From Sphingomonas adhaesiva (lineage in GTDB: Bacteria; Pseudomonadota; Alphaproteobacteria; Sphingomonadales; Sphingomonadaceae): DNA of 64,000 bases. Shown here piece after piece: positions 28,524-39,491 of the stretch. A program made the translations under genes and the position numbers. The notes beneath the pieces are model-generated. The model was given only the letters and a program-made list of their open reading frames with translations. It did not search any database and was not told the DNA's origin. The DNA lies in the NCBI RefSeq assembly GCF_002374855.1, contig NZ_NWVC01000001.1:682001-746000 (forward strand), in the 5' to 3' direction. Within the stretch, counting starts at the first letter, position 1. Each line of letters starts with the position of its first letter.

Positions 28524-29350
28524 CAGGATACCGGAATGGAGAGCGGAAGCGCTTGTCCGTCGCGTTCCACCGTCAGGGAAAGGGTGCCGCCGGACGCGCT
28601 GTCGCGCACCAGCCGTTCGAGATCGGCGGCGCCCGCCACCGGCTTGCCGCCGACCTGCGTCACGACGTCGCCGTCGCGCAGGCCCGCCGCGGCGAAGCTG
28701 CCGCCGCCCTGCCCGCGCACGGTCAGCCCGGTGACGCGCCCGCCCTCGATCCGCGGGATCGCGCCGATGTCCGCGCGCAGCCGCTCGGCCGGCAACGTCA
28801 GGCCCGCCGCCGCCGGTGCGGCCGGACCGGCAGGCGGCGCACCGGCGACGGGTGCGGCGCCGGTGCTGCTGGCCGGGTCGAGGAACAGTTCCTGCGTCGC
28901 GCCGCCGCGATCCAGCGTGACATGGTCGAACGCCACCGCCTTTAGCGTGACGCCGGGGGCGACCTCCTCACCCACGCTGACGCTTTTCTGGATGCCGTCC
29001 GGCCCCGCCATGATCGCCGATCCGCGCCCGCCCGCCGCGTCCATGCGCGTGCCGAACAACGTCAGTTGGAGCGATGCGGCCGCGGCCGGCGCCTGCGCGC
29101 CGCTGACGCGGTAGAACGGGTCGAACCCGGCCAGCACGCCAGCGGGATCGGCGGGAATCGTCGGTGCGGCGGGCATCCATGCGCCCAGCGGCGCGACCGG
29201 GGTGACGACCACCCATAGCAGCCGCGCGCATTGCACCGCCAGCCCCGCCAGCAGCAGCAGTTCGGCCGCCGAATAGATGCTGACGACGGGCAGACGCCTC
29301 AGGATCGCCCGCGCGCGGGCGTCGAACTTCAATCGCATGCGCTTGGCCAA
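28523..29350 (-). CDS. gspC: type II secretion system protein C
   Basis: GspC connects the inner-membrane platform to the secretin. The 275 residues have a cytoplasmic basic N-terminus, one membrane helix (AAELLLLAGLAVQCARLL near residue 28), an HR domain (LQLTLFGTRMDAAGGRGSAI near residue 94) and a C-terminal PDZ domain (AAGLRDGDVVTQVGGKPV near residue 228), joined by a Pro/Ala linker. It is the first gene of the 12-gene gsp operon C-D-E-F-G-H-I-J-K-L-M-N. The prepilin peptidase gspO is not in this window. Confidence 0.93.
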   Translation of the reverse strand: MAKRMRLKFDARARAILRRLPVVSIYSAAELLLLAGLAVQCARLLWVVVTPVAPLGAWMPAAPTIPADPAGVLAGFDPFYRVSGAQAPAAAASLQLTLFGTRMDAAGGRGSAIMAGPDGIQKSVSVGEEVAPGVTLKAVAFDHVTLDRGGATQELFLDPASSTGAAPVAGAPPAGPAAPAAAGLTLPAERLRADIGAIPRIEGGRVTGLTVRGQGGGSFAAAGLRDGDVVTQVGGKPVAGAADLERLVRDSASGGTLSLTVERDGQALPLSIPVS

Positions 29351-29456
29351 CTCCCCGCGAGCGCCCGGCTAGGCCGCCCATGTTACAGCGCCGTTGCACA
29401 CTTGTGTAATATTTCTCCGCTTGGGGGCACGCGCGCTGCTGTGGCAAGGGGTGACG
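29351..29456. promoter_or_regulatory. divergent promoter region between gspC and the oxygenase gene
   Basis: These 106 bp must drive the gsp operon leftward and the oxygenase gene rightward. A less GC-rich centre (29381-29412) contains TTACA (29383-29387) and TGTAA (29405-29409) in inverted orientation, an ACAC-TT-GTGT dyad at about 29397-29406 and a TAATAT that could be a -10 for the rightward gene. No CGTCAT repeats like those at 34818 are present. Operator identity is unknown. Confidence 0.35.
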
Positions 29457-30086
29457 ATGGCCAGCGATCCGATCGTCTCGCATCTTTCCGCCCAGCCCGG
29501 CATCCAGAAGGTGCCCAGTCCCAAGCTGACGCTGTTCCTGCGGCGCGGCTTCCTGGATGCCGCCACCTGCGCCGCGCTCGTCGAGCGGATCGACGCGCAC
29601 CGCCGCCCCTCGACCATCTCCGATCCCAATGGCGACGACGCCTTCCGTACCAGCGAGACGTGCGACCTGTCGGCCGCCGATCCGCTGGTCGCCGCGGTCG
29701 ATGCGATGCTCGCCGCCTTCACCGGCCTCGACCCCGCCTATGGCGAGCCGCTCCAGGGCCAGCGCTATGCCGTGGGGCAGGAGTTCAAGGCACACACCGA
29801 CTATTTCGAACCCGACGGCGTCGACTTCGAACGCTATTGCAGCGTCGCGGGCAACCGTACCTGGACCGCGATGGTCTATCTCAACGAACCCGACGCGGGC
29901 GGCGCGACGCGGTTCAAGGCGATCGACAAGACGATCCAGCCCGAAACCGGCAAACTGGTATGCTGGAGCAACCGGCGCCCCGACGGCAGCCTCAATCCCT
30001 CGACGCTCCACCACGGGATGAAGGTGCGCGCGGGCACCAAATACGTCATCACCAAATGGTATCGCGAACGCCCCTGGGGGTGGTGA
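29457..30086 (+). CDS. 2OG-Fe(II) oxygenase (prolyl 4-hydroxylase alpha-subunit-like)
   Basis: The 209-residue protein has the double-stranded beta-helix signature of P4H-type dioxygenases. The iron ligands appear as H-x-D in FKAHTDYFEPD near residue 115 and a distal His in STLHHGMKVRAG, with Lys (GTKYVITKWYRERPWGW) for 2-oxoglutarate. RTWTAMVYLNEP and GGATRF are typical core strands. The ATG at 29457 follows AAGGGGTGACG; an ATG at 29394 is in the promoter region. The substrate is unknown. It is divergent from gspC and convergent with the receptor gene. Confidence 0.85.
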   Translation: MASDPIVSHLSAQPGIQKVPSPKLTLFLRRGFLDAATCAALVERIDAHRRPSTISDPNGDDAFRTSETCDLSAADPLVAAVDAMLAAFTGLDPAYGEPLQGQRYAVGQEFKAHTDYFEPDGVDFERYCSVAGNRTWTAMVYLNEPDAGGATRFKAIDKTIQPETGKLVCWSNRRPDGSLNPSTLHHGMKVRAGTKYVITKWYRERPWGW

Positions 30087-30106
30087 CGGCACCGGATACG
30101 GCAAAC

Positions 30107-30134
30107 CCCGCGCCGTCCGTCGACGACGCGGGGC
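30107..30134. terminator. hairpin between convergent oxygenase and receptor genes
   Basis: CCCCGCGCCGTC (30107-30118) pairs with GACGACGCGGGG (30123-30134) around a CGTC loop, with one mismatch. There is no long T run on either side. Its location between two convergent stops suggests a shared terminator. Confidence 0.5.
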
Positions 30135-30147
30135 GTGGGTTACCGGA

Positions 30148-32943
30148 TCAGAAGGTGACGCTGGCGCCCAGCGTGAACATCCGGCCCAGGCGGTAACGGT
30201 TGACGTCGACGACATTGCCGCCCTCGAACGTCTGCCGTTCCTGATAGCGGGTGCCCGTCAGGTTGCGCCCCTCGGCCTTGATCTCGATCTGCCGGCCCAG
30301 GAACTCGGTCTTCTGCCGCGCGACCAGGTCCAGGCGGATGCCCGGCCGCTCGACGATGTCCGGCTGGAAGCCGACACCGCCCAGCAGCGACGGGCCGCGG
30401 TTGGTGACGCGGTCGCTGGCATAGTTGAACAGCGCGGTCACCTGCGTGCCGTTGTCGGTGTCCTCATAGCCCAGTTGCAGATTGACCAGGTGATCCGACT
30501 GCCCCGTCAACGGCGCACCGTCGCGGAACAGCAGCCGGGCCGGCGCGAAATTGGGCTGGCACCCGCCCAGCGTCGTACCTTCCAGCACGCCGGGGACGCA
30601 GGTGTCGTCCGCGGTGATCTTCGACTGGGTATAGGTGTAGTTGGCGATGATGACCGCGCGCTTGCCCGCCATCCCGTCGGAGATGAAATCGAGCGGCACG
30701 TACTTCTGCACCTCGACCTCGGCACCCCACAGGGTCGCCTTGGGCAGATAGGTGAAGCCGGTCTGCAACCGCGCGTCGGGCGTCGGATAGAAGCCGACCT
30801 GCTCGATCGGGCGGTCGATCCGCTTGTAGAAGCCCGCCGCCGTGATCCGCTGGTCACGCGCGAAGAACCATTCGTAGCGCGCCTCCAGATTGTACAGCTC
30901 GCTGTCGCGCAGCCGCGGGTTACCGAAGAACAGGCGATCCGATTCGAAATCGCGGAACGCCTGCGGCGCCAGCTCGCGGAACTGCGGGCGCGCGATCGTC
31001 TTCGACGCGGCGACGCGCAGCTGCATGTTCTCCGCGAAATTCCATGTCAGCGTCGCCGCCGGCAGGAAATAGTCGTTGTTCAGCAGCGTGCCGGTCGAAT
31101 TGACCGGGGTCACCTGCTGCTTCGCGGTTTCGTAGCGCACGCCGATGATCGCACGCAGCCCGTCGAACGCCTCCGCCTCGGCCTGGACATAGCCGGCGTG
31201 GATACGCAGCCTGGCGTCATACGCGTAGGAGCCGTTCTGCCCCGCGTCGAAGCGCATCTGCACCGCATTCTGCGCGGGCGTGCCGGTGGGCGACACCGCG
31301 CAGCCGTTCAGGACGTCCGGCGACAGCAGGAAGTCGGGGCGGAACAGGTTGCACGGGAACGGGATCTGCGCACCCGTCGTCGTCTGATAGACGAACGGCA
31401 GGCGGGTCGACGTGCGGTCGTTGTCGGAGAAGTAATAGCCGCCCGACAGCGTCATCGGCCGCTCGCCCGACAGCTTGTAGGCGACGTCCGCCTGACCCGA
31501 ATACAGGTTCTCGTTCAGCTCGCTGAACACCACCGTCGCGAACCGGTCGAACGCGTTGGTCGCCTGCCACACGCCCGGGCAGTTGAGCGCGGTGCCGCCG
31601 ACCGGCACGTCCACCGTGATGTTCAGCGCGGTGTTGCACAGATAGATGAACTGCCGCTCGTACGGCGACTTGCGCTTCGAATTGGCATAGGCGCCGCGCA
31701 GGTCCACCGACAGGCCGTCGACCGGCTTGAACTCGCCGACCAGCTGCGTCTCGATCAGCTGGCGTTCGAAGAAGCTGGTGTTCTGCTGGAACAGCGGCGC
31801 GCCGCTGGAATTGTTATAGATCGTCGCCGCCGACGCGCGGCCCTGCTTCAGCGAATCGTGGATGTACACGTTCGTCCAGCGGATGCGGTTCGCGTCGAAT
31901 TCCGCACCGAAGCCCAGCAGGCCGTTCACCACCGCGCGATTGTCGGTGATGACGGTGTGGAAGTCGTTGCGCAGCGATCCCGTCTCCTGAACGGTATCCT
32001 GCTGCGTCACGTCGCGCGTGCGCCACGTGTTCGAGATGCTGCCGGTGGCGACCACGCCCAGCCGGGTCGCGCCCAGATCGCCGGTCAGCCCCGCGCTCAG
32101 CTCGCCCGACCAGTTGGGCGGGATGTCGCCGTTGCGCTGGAGCAGCGTGGTCGGCGCGTTCGACAGCTGCGCGACCTGTTCGGTCGGGATCACCCCGGTG
32201 CCGGTCGGTGCCGCCTTGATGAAGCCGGGGACGCGGCGCTCGCCGTTGTCGTAGCCCAGCCAGTCGGTCTTCGAACCGAAATAGGTATAGCCCAGCCGCC
32301 CGGTGGTCTCGGTATCGATCGTGACCGATGCGCCGCCGGTGATGAAGCTTTCGTCCGGGATCGCCTTGGTCGTCAGGTTGATGACGCCGCCGCCGAACTC
32401 GCCCGGGTAATTGGCCGAATAGGTCTTCTGCACCAGCGCCGATCCGACGATCGACGTCGGGAAGATGTCGAGCGGGACCGTGCGGCGCAGCGGTTCGGGG
32501 CTGGGCAAAGGCGAGCCGTTGAGCAGCGCCGACGAATAGCGATCGCCCAGGCCGCGCACGAAGACATAGCCGTTGCCGACCACCGACAGGCCGGTGACGC
32601 GGGTCAGCGCGCCCGCGATATCGCCTTCGCCGGTGCGCGCGATATCGGCCGCCGACAGCACGCTGACGACCTGCGCGGTGGCGCGGACGGTATTGGGGAT
32701 GTTCCGCCCGACGACGACGATATCCTCGCTGGCGGAGGTATCGACGCCCGGCGCCGACACTTCCGCCTGATCCTGCTGCGGATCGGCGGCGGTGTCGGCG
32801 GGCGTGACCGGCGAGGCCGTGGCGGGAGCCGGAGCCGGCGCGGCGGGCGCGCCGGTGGAGGGGGCGACCTGCGCCAGTGCCGCGGGGGCGACCAGCGTGG
32901 TGGTCAGCAGGAGAAGCGATGCGTAGGCGGTGCGCTGGCGCAT
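30148..32943 (-). CDS. TonB-dependent outer-membrane receptor
   Basis: The 931-residue protein has a signal peptide (LLLLTTTLVAPAALAQ), a Pro/Ala-rich stretch, and a TonB-box-like DIVVVGRN near residue 73. A plug domain carries the motifs LTRVTGLSVVGNGYVFVRGL, DRYSSALLNGSPLPSPEP and NYPGEFGGGVINL. A 22-strand-type barrel follows, ending in an aromatic TLGASVTF. This form of plug (LNG-x-x-LPSPEP) is typical of large alphaproteobacterial receptors of the TIGR04057/oar-like kind. The ligand is unknown. It lies 91 bp downstream of the lipoprotein gene on the same strand and is probably co-transcribed from the promoter near 34.8 kb. Confidence 0.93.
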   Translation of the reverse strand: MRQRTAYASLLLLTTTLVAPAALAQVAPSTGAPAAPAPAPATASPVTPADTAADPQQDQAEVSAPGVDTSASEDIVVVGRNIPNTVRATAQVVSVLSAADIARTGEGDIAGALTRVTGLSVVGNGYVFVRGLGDRYSSALLNGSPLPSPEPLRRTVPLDIFPTSIVGSALVQKTYSANYPGEFGGGVINLTTKAIPDESFITGGASVTIDTETTGRLGYTYFGSKTDWLGYDNGERRVPGFIKAAPTGTGVIPTEQVAQLSNAPTTLLQRNGDIPPNWSGELSAGLTGDLGATRLGVVATGSISNTWRTRDVTQQDTVQETGSLRNDFHTVITDNRAVVNGLLGFGAEFDANRIRWTNVYIHDSLKQGRASAATIYNNSSGAPLFQQNTSFFERQLIETQLVGEFKPVDGLSVDLRGAYANSKRKSPYERQFIYLCNTALNITVDVPVGGTALNCPGVWQATNAFDRFATVVFSELNENLYSGQADVAYKLSGERPMTLSGGYYFSDNDRTSTRLPFVYQTTTGAQIPFPCNLFRPDFLLSPDVLNGCAVSPTGTPAQNAVQMRFDAGQNGSYAYDARLRIHAGYVQAEAEAFDGLRAIIGVRYETAKQQVTPVNSTGTLLNNDYFLPAATLTWNFAENMQLRVAASKTIARPQFRELAPQAFRDFESDRLFFGNPRLRDSELYNLEARYEWFFARDQRITAAGFYKRIDRPIEQVGFYPTPDARLQTGFTYLPKATLWGAEVEVQKYVPLDFISDGMAGKRAVIIANYTYTQSKITADDTCVPGVLEGTTLGGCQPNFAPARLLFRDGAPLTGQSDHLVNLQLGYEDTDNGTQVTALFNYASDRVTNRGPSLLGGVGFQPDIVERPGIRLDLVARQKTEFLGRQIEIKAEGRNLTGTRYQERQTFEGGNVVDVNRYRLGRMFTLGASVTF

Positions 32944-33034
32944 GGATCGGGCCTTCGGATGAGGGGCAAAGAGCGGGGCCGGGGCGGCAGGTGCGCGCCC
33001 CGGCCGGCCGCCGGTCAGTGAAGCGCGATGCGCC

Positions 33035-34684
33035 TCACCGGCCCTGGCACTGGAAGTAGACCGAGTTGAACGTCGGCGGCCCCACGTCCTGCAGCGCGCT
33101 GTTGGCCGGACGGATCGTCGAACGATCGTTGCCGGTCGCGGCCGCGCCGTTCACCTGGTTGCTGGCGATCATGTTGACGCAGGTCTGACCCGCCGGGGTC
33201 TTCACCACGCCGTTGACGAACGCGAAGTCCGCACCGCCGCGCAGGCGGATCGCCGACGGCGCCGACGTCGTCTGGATGAAGGTGAAGTTGGCGTAGCGGC
33301 CGTAGGTGCGCGGCAGCAGGTCTTCCGAACCGTTCGAGTCGATTTCGGTCGCGAACGAATCGGCGGTCGAACCGCCGGCCTTCTGCGCCGCGATGATGAA
33401 CTGCATGAACCCGCGCCAGCCGTTGTCGACGTCGAAGCCGTCGTCGTCGGCGCCGGTCACCACGAAATACTTGAGGTTGACGGTGCCGCCGAAGATCTCG
33501 ACGCCGTCATCCGACGAATTGTGGCTCTGCACATGGTCGATCGTGGTGCCCGAACCGACGCCGCCCAGCGTCAGCCCCTGCAGCTCGTTGCCTTCGCTGA
33601 TCGCGATGCCGGTGTAGCGGATCTGGACGTACTGGAGCGTGCCCGAGCTGTCGGTCTGGTTGGTGCCGCCGTAGAAGCGCCCGGTCACGCCCTCGATCGC
33701 CTGCTGGCAGGTGGTCGACGTGCCGCCGGCATCGTTCGGGCCGGTGCCGGTGGCGCACACCGCGGTCGGCGCGCGGCCCAGCAGGATGACGCCGCCCCAC
33801 AGGCCCTGCGTCGCGTCGGACACGCCGTTGTTCACCAGGTTCTGCTGCGCGGTGAAGACGATCGGCGCGTCGGCGGTGCCGACCGCGTTCAGCTTGCTGC
33901 CGCGGTTGACCAGCAGGAGGTCGTTCGACGATTCGCTGGCATCGGCGGCCAGCACCACGCCCGGCGCGATCGTCAGCGTGACGTTGCTGGTCCCGTCGAC
34001 ACCCACTTCGGTCTGGCCGCGGAAGCGGTAGACGACGCCCGCGATCTTCGGCAGCGACAGGTCGGCGCTGATGACGCCCGGCAGGCGGCAATAGCGATAG
34101 GACGGGTTGGCCGCGCCGCTCGGCGTGAACGTGCCGTCGTCGATCAGTCCGGTCGGGCAGACCGAGGTCGCCGCGGCATAGCTGCCGATCGACGGGACCG
34201 CGCCGCACTGCGCGCTGTTCAGGAACGCCGCTGTGGTCGACGAACAGGTCCAGCCCGAAAAGGCGTTGTCGTTCGGGCCGCTCAGCGCACCGACGAAGCT
34301 GGTGTTCTGGATGAAGCTGGTGTTGCCCAGCACCGTCTGCGGGTTGCTGGCGGTGGTCAGCGACGTGCCGCTGACCGGATAGACGCCGTTCAGCGTGCTG
34401 CCGAAACCGTTCAGGTTGTTGTTCGCGCCCGCGTTCACGATCGCCAGCTGCTCGTCCGCCGTGATCGTCACGCCGCCCTGCGTCGTGGCGGTGGCGAACT
34501 GCGCCGCGGTCAGCGCGGTCGGGGTCGGCGTGCCGGTCGGCGTCGGGGTCGGCGCCGGCTGGTTGATGACGACACCGATCGACCCGGCGCCCGGCGAGGC
34601 GACGTCGTCCGCGCCGCACGAGGCGAGGAACAGACAGGCGGTGGTCGCCAGCAGGCTGCTGTGACGACGGCTGAAGCTGAGCAT
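33035..34684 (-). CDS. outer-membrane/surface lipoprotein, ElpS-like candidate
   Basis: The 549-residue protein has a lipoprotein signal with a clean lipobox (LFLASC, Cys near residue 23; next residue Gly, so not retained in the inner membrane). A Pro/Thr linker (PTPTPTGTPTPT, about 44-57) follows, then a large Asn/Thr/Gly-rich domain with beta-helix-like repeats and Asp-rich segments (HNSSDDGVEIFGG, TGADDDGFDVDNG) that could bind Ca2+. AAAGGGAGTG precedes the ATG at 34684. It leads the receptor gene and sits behind PHO-box-like repeats. Location beside a 12-gene T2SS recalls ElpS of Caulobacter crescentus, a phosphate-starvation lipoprotein released in a T2SS-dependent manner. That link is from memory of the context, not from alignment. 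Confidence 0.75.
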   Translation of the reverse strand: MLSFSRRHSSLLATTACLFLASCGADDVASPGAGSIGVVINQPAPTPTPTGTPTPTALTAAQFATATTQGGVTITADEQLAIVNAGANNNLNGFGSTLNGVYPVSGTSLTTASNPQTVLGNTSFIQNTSFVGALSGPNDNAFSGWTCSSTTAAFLNSAQCGAVPSIGSYAAATSVCPTGLIDDGTFTPSGAANPSYRYCRLPGVISADLSLPKIAGVVYRFRGQTEVGVDGTSNVTLTIAPGVVLAADASESSNDLLLVNRGSKLNAVGTADAPIVFTAQQNLVNNGVSDATQGLWGGVILLGRAPTAVCATGTGPNDAGGTSTTCQQAIEGVTGRFYGGTNQTDSSGTLQYVQIRYTGIAISEGNELQGLTLGGVGSGTTIDHVQSHNSSDDGVEIFGGTVNLKYFVVTGADDDGFDVDNGWRGFMQFIIAAQKAGGSTADSFATEIDSNGSEDLLPRTYGRYANFTFIQTTSAPSAIRLRGGADFAFVNGVVKTPAGQTCVNMIASNQVNGAAATGNDRSTIRPANSALQDVGPPTFNSVYFQCQGR

Positions 34685-34817
34685 GAAACACTCCCTTTGA
34701 TGGCGGGTCCATCCCTCGGACCCCCGGAAACGGCAGGGCGGCTGCCCCGTCCGTTCGTCCCATCGGCGGCGCTAGGCGCGGGAGGTGACAATAGAATGCA
34801 GGTTTCAAGTCATATGC

Positions 34818-34846
34818 ATGACGCATGAATGACGGTTTGATGACGT
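34818..34846 (-). promoter_or_regulatory. three tandem PHO-box-like half-sites upstream of the lipoprotein gene
   Basis: Read on the minus strand, CGTCAT occurs three times at exact 11-bp spacing (34845-34840, 34834-34829, 34823-34818), with preceding bases A, C and G. PhoB boxes are direct repeats of C(T/C)GTCAT with a 4-bp spacer, an 11-bp period. The block lies about 135 bp upstream of the lipoprotein ATG, in the correct orientation for activation. Confidence 0.65.
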
Positions 34847-34893
34847 CGCCCGGATGCCACGCCCGATCCCCGATCCAGTGTCGCGCAGACGCG

Positions 34894-34923
34894 AAAAACC
34901 CCGCCGGCGCGGGCCGGCGGGGT
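34894..34923 (-). terminator. rho-independent terminator of tRNA-Val
   Basis: On the minus strand ACCCCGCCGG pairs with CCGGCGGGGT (arms 34914-34923 and 34898-34907) around a six-base loop and runs into TTTTT (34898-34894). It lies 10 bp past the tRNA 3' end. Confidence 0.88.
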
Positions 34924-34933
34924 CTGTCGGACA

Positions 34934-35008
34934 TGGTGGGCGCGACAGGGATTGAACCTGTGACCCCACCCGTGTGAAGGGTGTGCTCTACCGCTGAGCT
35001 ACGCGCCC
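34934..35008 (-). tRNA. tRNA-Val (CAC)
   Basis: Acceptor GGGCGCG pairs with CGCGCCC, followed by A and an encoded CCA (34934-34936). The anticodon stem CACCC/GGGTG holds loop TTCACAC with anticodon CAC, reading GUG. The D arm and T loop TTCAATC are canonical. Confidence 0.95.
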
Positions 35009-35076
35009 GATCCGTATCGGAGCGGCGCGTCTAGGCAAAGCCGACGCGCCTGTCCAGCGCTTAAATGCCCCGGCGG

Positions 35077-35349
35077 TTAATTCAGCGAATCCTTCAGCAC
35101 CTTGCCCGCCTTGAACTTGGGCTGGTTGGACGCCTTGATCGTCATCGGCTCGCGGGTGCGCGGATTGCGCCCGATCGAGGCCTTGCGCTTGCTGACCGCG
35201 AAGGTGCCGAACCCGACCAGGCGCACTTCGTCGCCCTTCTTCAGGCTGGCCGAAATCGTGTCGAACACCGCCTCGACCGCGCGGCTCGCCTCGTTCTTGC
35301 CAAGCCCCGCCGACGTCGCCACCGCCGCGATCAGTTCCTGCTTGTTCAT
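35077..35349 (-). CDS. hup: HU family DNA-binding protein
   Basis: HU is a small nucleoid protein that bends DNA without sequence specificity. The 90 residues start MNKQELIAAVATSAGLGKNE and have VRLVGFGTFAVSKRKA, the arm tip ASIGRNPRTRE near residue 60 and the family C-terminus PKFKAGKVLKDSLN. The ATG at 35347-35349 is the standard HU start; the upstream extension to 35436 is in the promoter. It follows lon on the same strand after a 165-bp gap, as in many proteobacteria. Confidence 0.95.
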   Translation of the reverse strand: MNKQELIAAVATSAGLGKNEASRAVEAVFDTISASLKKGDEVRLVGFGTFAVSKRKASIGRNPRTREPMTIKASNQPKFKAGKVLKDSLN

Positions 35350-35514
35350 CCGAAATTGCCCCGTTTCTTTACTGTTTACGCGTTTTGAAATGGATTCGCG
35401 GCTTGCGGCCACATCCGCCCAGTAATGCGCGGGCATGAACGCGAGTCAAACGAAACCGCCGCGCGGCCTTGCCGTGCGACGGTGACGTTCCGCTGACAAT
35501 CGTGTGCGGGCCGA

Positions 35515-37911
<2,397 letters not shown>

Positions 37912-38058
37912 GAATACTCCGGTGCCGCACGAACGACGCGGCGATCCTCCACTATATGGTGCGTTTCGCCCCCGCATCAATCGCGCGCGCGCATCGCATC
38001 GTGCCACTTGTGCGCTGGCGATGCGTTCGTGCCACGCTCATGTGGCAAGGATGACGTC

Positions 38059-38316
38059 ATGACCCCTATCGCACTGGCCCGCGCCGCCGAGATGGCGGCG
38101 ATGTTCATGATCGGCGACGGCGTGGCCGGGCTGGTCCAGCCGCGCCGCCACGTCGCGCTGTGGCAGGATCGCGCGCTGGGCGCGGAACGCACCGTCCGCC
38201 CGTTCGTCGGCCGGCCCGCGCGGCGCCGCGCCTATGCGCTGGTGCAGATCGCGGCGGGGCTGCTGCTCGCCTCCCGGCTCCACGCCGGTCAGGGCACGAC
38301 CGTGGTGAACAGATAG
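38059..38316 (+). CDS. small hypothetical membrane-associated protein
   Basis: The 85-residue frame starts MTPIALARAAEMAAMFMIGD with AAGGA 8 bases upstream of the ATG. It has two moderately hydrophobic stretches (residues 5-25 and about 60-75) separated by a basic loop, RPFVGRPARRRAYAL. I do not recognise a family. Its last 28 bases overlap the 3' end of the convergent antiporter gene. It is divergent from lon with a gap of about 150 bp. It could be a real orphan or a chance frame. Confidence 0.5.
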   Translation: MTPIALARAAEMAAMFMIGDGVAGLVQPRRHVALWQDRALGAERTVRPFVGRPARRRAYALVQIAAGLLLASRLHAGQGTTVVNR

Positions 38317-39413
38317 ACCGCAAAGATCACCAGATGCACCGCGCCCTGCATCACCGTCGTGCGCCCGTTGCCCAGCGAAATCGTCGCGACGAACAGCGAC
38401 AGCGCCAGCAGGATCAGCTTCATCGGCCCGATCCCCAGCGCCAGCGGCAGTTCCAGCACCAGGCTGACGATCGCGACCGCCGGGATGGTCAGCCCGATCG
38501 TCGCCAGCGCCGATCCCAGCGCCAGGTTCAGGCTGGTCTGGATGCGGTTGCGCTTCGCCGCGCGATAGGCGGCCAGGCTCTCCGGCGCCAGCACCAGCGC
38601 CGCGATCACCACGCCGACGATCGCCAGCGGCAGCCCGGCGTCCAGCACCGCCCGCTCGACCGTCGCCGACAGCGCCTTGGCCAGCATCACCACCGCGACC
38701 AGCGCCACCAGCAGCACGCCGAACGCGGCCATCGTCGTCTGCCGCGACGGCATCGGCGCGTGATCCTCGACATCGTCGGTCTGCGGCAGGAAGTAATCGC
38801 GGTGGCGCACCGTCTGCACCATCACGAACATGCCGTACAGGAACAGGCTGACCACCGCGACCAGCCCCAGCTGCGACGTGGAGTAGAAGGGGCCGGGCGT
38901 GGTGGAGGTATAGCTGGGCAGCACCAGCGTCAGCACCGCCATCGCCGCCAGCGTGCACAGCGCCGCGCTGACCCCGCGCAGCGAGAAACGCTGCTCGCGG
39001 TGCCGCAGCCCGCCCGCCATCAGACAGATGCCGATGATCCCGTTCAGGATGATCATGATCGCCGCGAACACCGTGTCGCGCGCCAGCGCGGAGGCGTCGC
39101 CCGCGTCGCTCAGCATCAGCGACACGATCAGCGACACCTCGATCACCGTCACCGCGATCGCCAGCACCAGCGTGCCGAACGGCTCGCCGACGCGATGCGC
39201 GACCACCTCCGCATGGTGGACCGCCGCCAGCACGCACCCGATCAGGATCAGCGACGCCGCCACCGTCCCGACCGTCCCAAGTTTGTAGAGCGAGGTCAGC
39301 ACCGCCAGCATCCCCGCCGCGGGCAGCGCCAGCGTCCACAGCGGCAGCGGCAGCCGCCCCAGCAGCGCACGGCGGGTGGAAGGCGGCGGCAGGGATTCTT
39401 CGCTGATCGTCAT
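38289..39413 (-). CDS. calcium:proton antiporter (ChaA/CaxA type)
   Basis: The 374-residue membrane protein has the two inverted alpha repeats of the Ca2+/cation antiporter superfamily: GEPFGTLVLAIAVTVIEVSL near residue 77 and GSALATIGLTIPAVAIVSLV near residue 308. The acidic loop between halves (TDDVEDHAPMP) and about 11 helices fit ChaA, which exports Ca2+ or Na+ against protons. It appears to be monocistronic. The recurrent 12-bp CTG-TAT-CAG word lies 67 bp upstream, overlapping the stop of the GNAT gene. Confidence 0.9.
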   Translation of the reverse strand: MTISEESLPPPSTRRALLGRLPLPLWTLALPAAGMLAVLTSLYKLGTVGTVAASLILIGCVLAAVHHAEVVAHRVGEPFGTLVLAIAVTVIEVSLIVSLMLSDAGDASALARDTVFAAIMIILNGIIGICLMAGGLRHREQRFSLRGVSAALCTLAAMAVLTLVLPSYTSTTPGPFYSTSQLGLVAVVSLFLYGMFVMVQTVRHRDYFLPQTDDVEDHAPMPSRQTTMAAFGVLLVALVAVVMLAKALSATVERAVLDAGLPLAIVGVVIAALVLAPESLAAYRAAKRNRIQTSLNLALGSALATIGLTIPAVAIVSLVLELPLALGIGPMKLILLALSLFVATISLGNGRTTVMQGAVHLVIFAVYLFTTVVP

Positions 39414-39479
39414 GCTGTGGCGCGGGCTCCTTTCCCCACCAATGCACGACGCGCCGCGACGATCCGCGCGCGTAACGAA

Positions 39480-39491
39480 ACCTGTATCAGC
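39480..39491. promoter_or_regulatory. recurrent 12-bp word ACCTGTATCAGC (third copy)
   Basis: Identical to the words at 4858 and 9782. It lies upstream of the antiporter gene and overlaps the stop codon of the GNAT gene. The near-symmetric core makes orientation unimportant. Confidence 0.3.

Noticed and set aside
30148..34684. SusC/SusD-type nutrient pair
   Set aside because: The receptor is TonB-dependent, but the lipoprotein lacks the helical TPR-like SusD fold; it is Asn/Gly-rich with beta-helix-like repeats.
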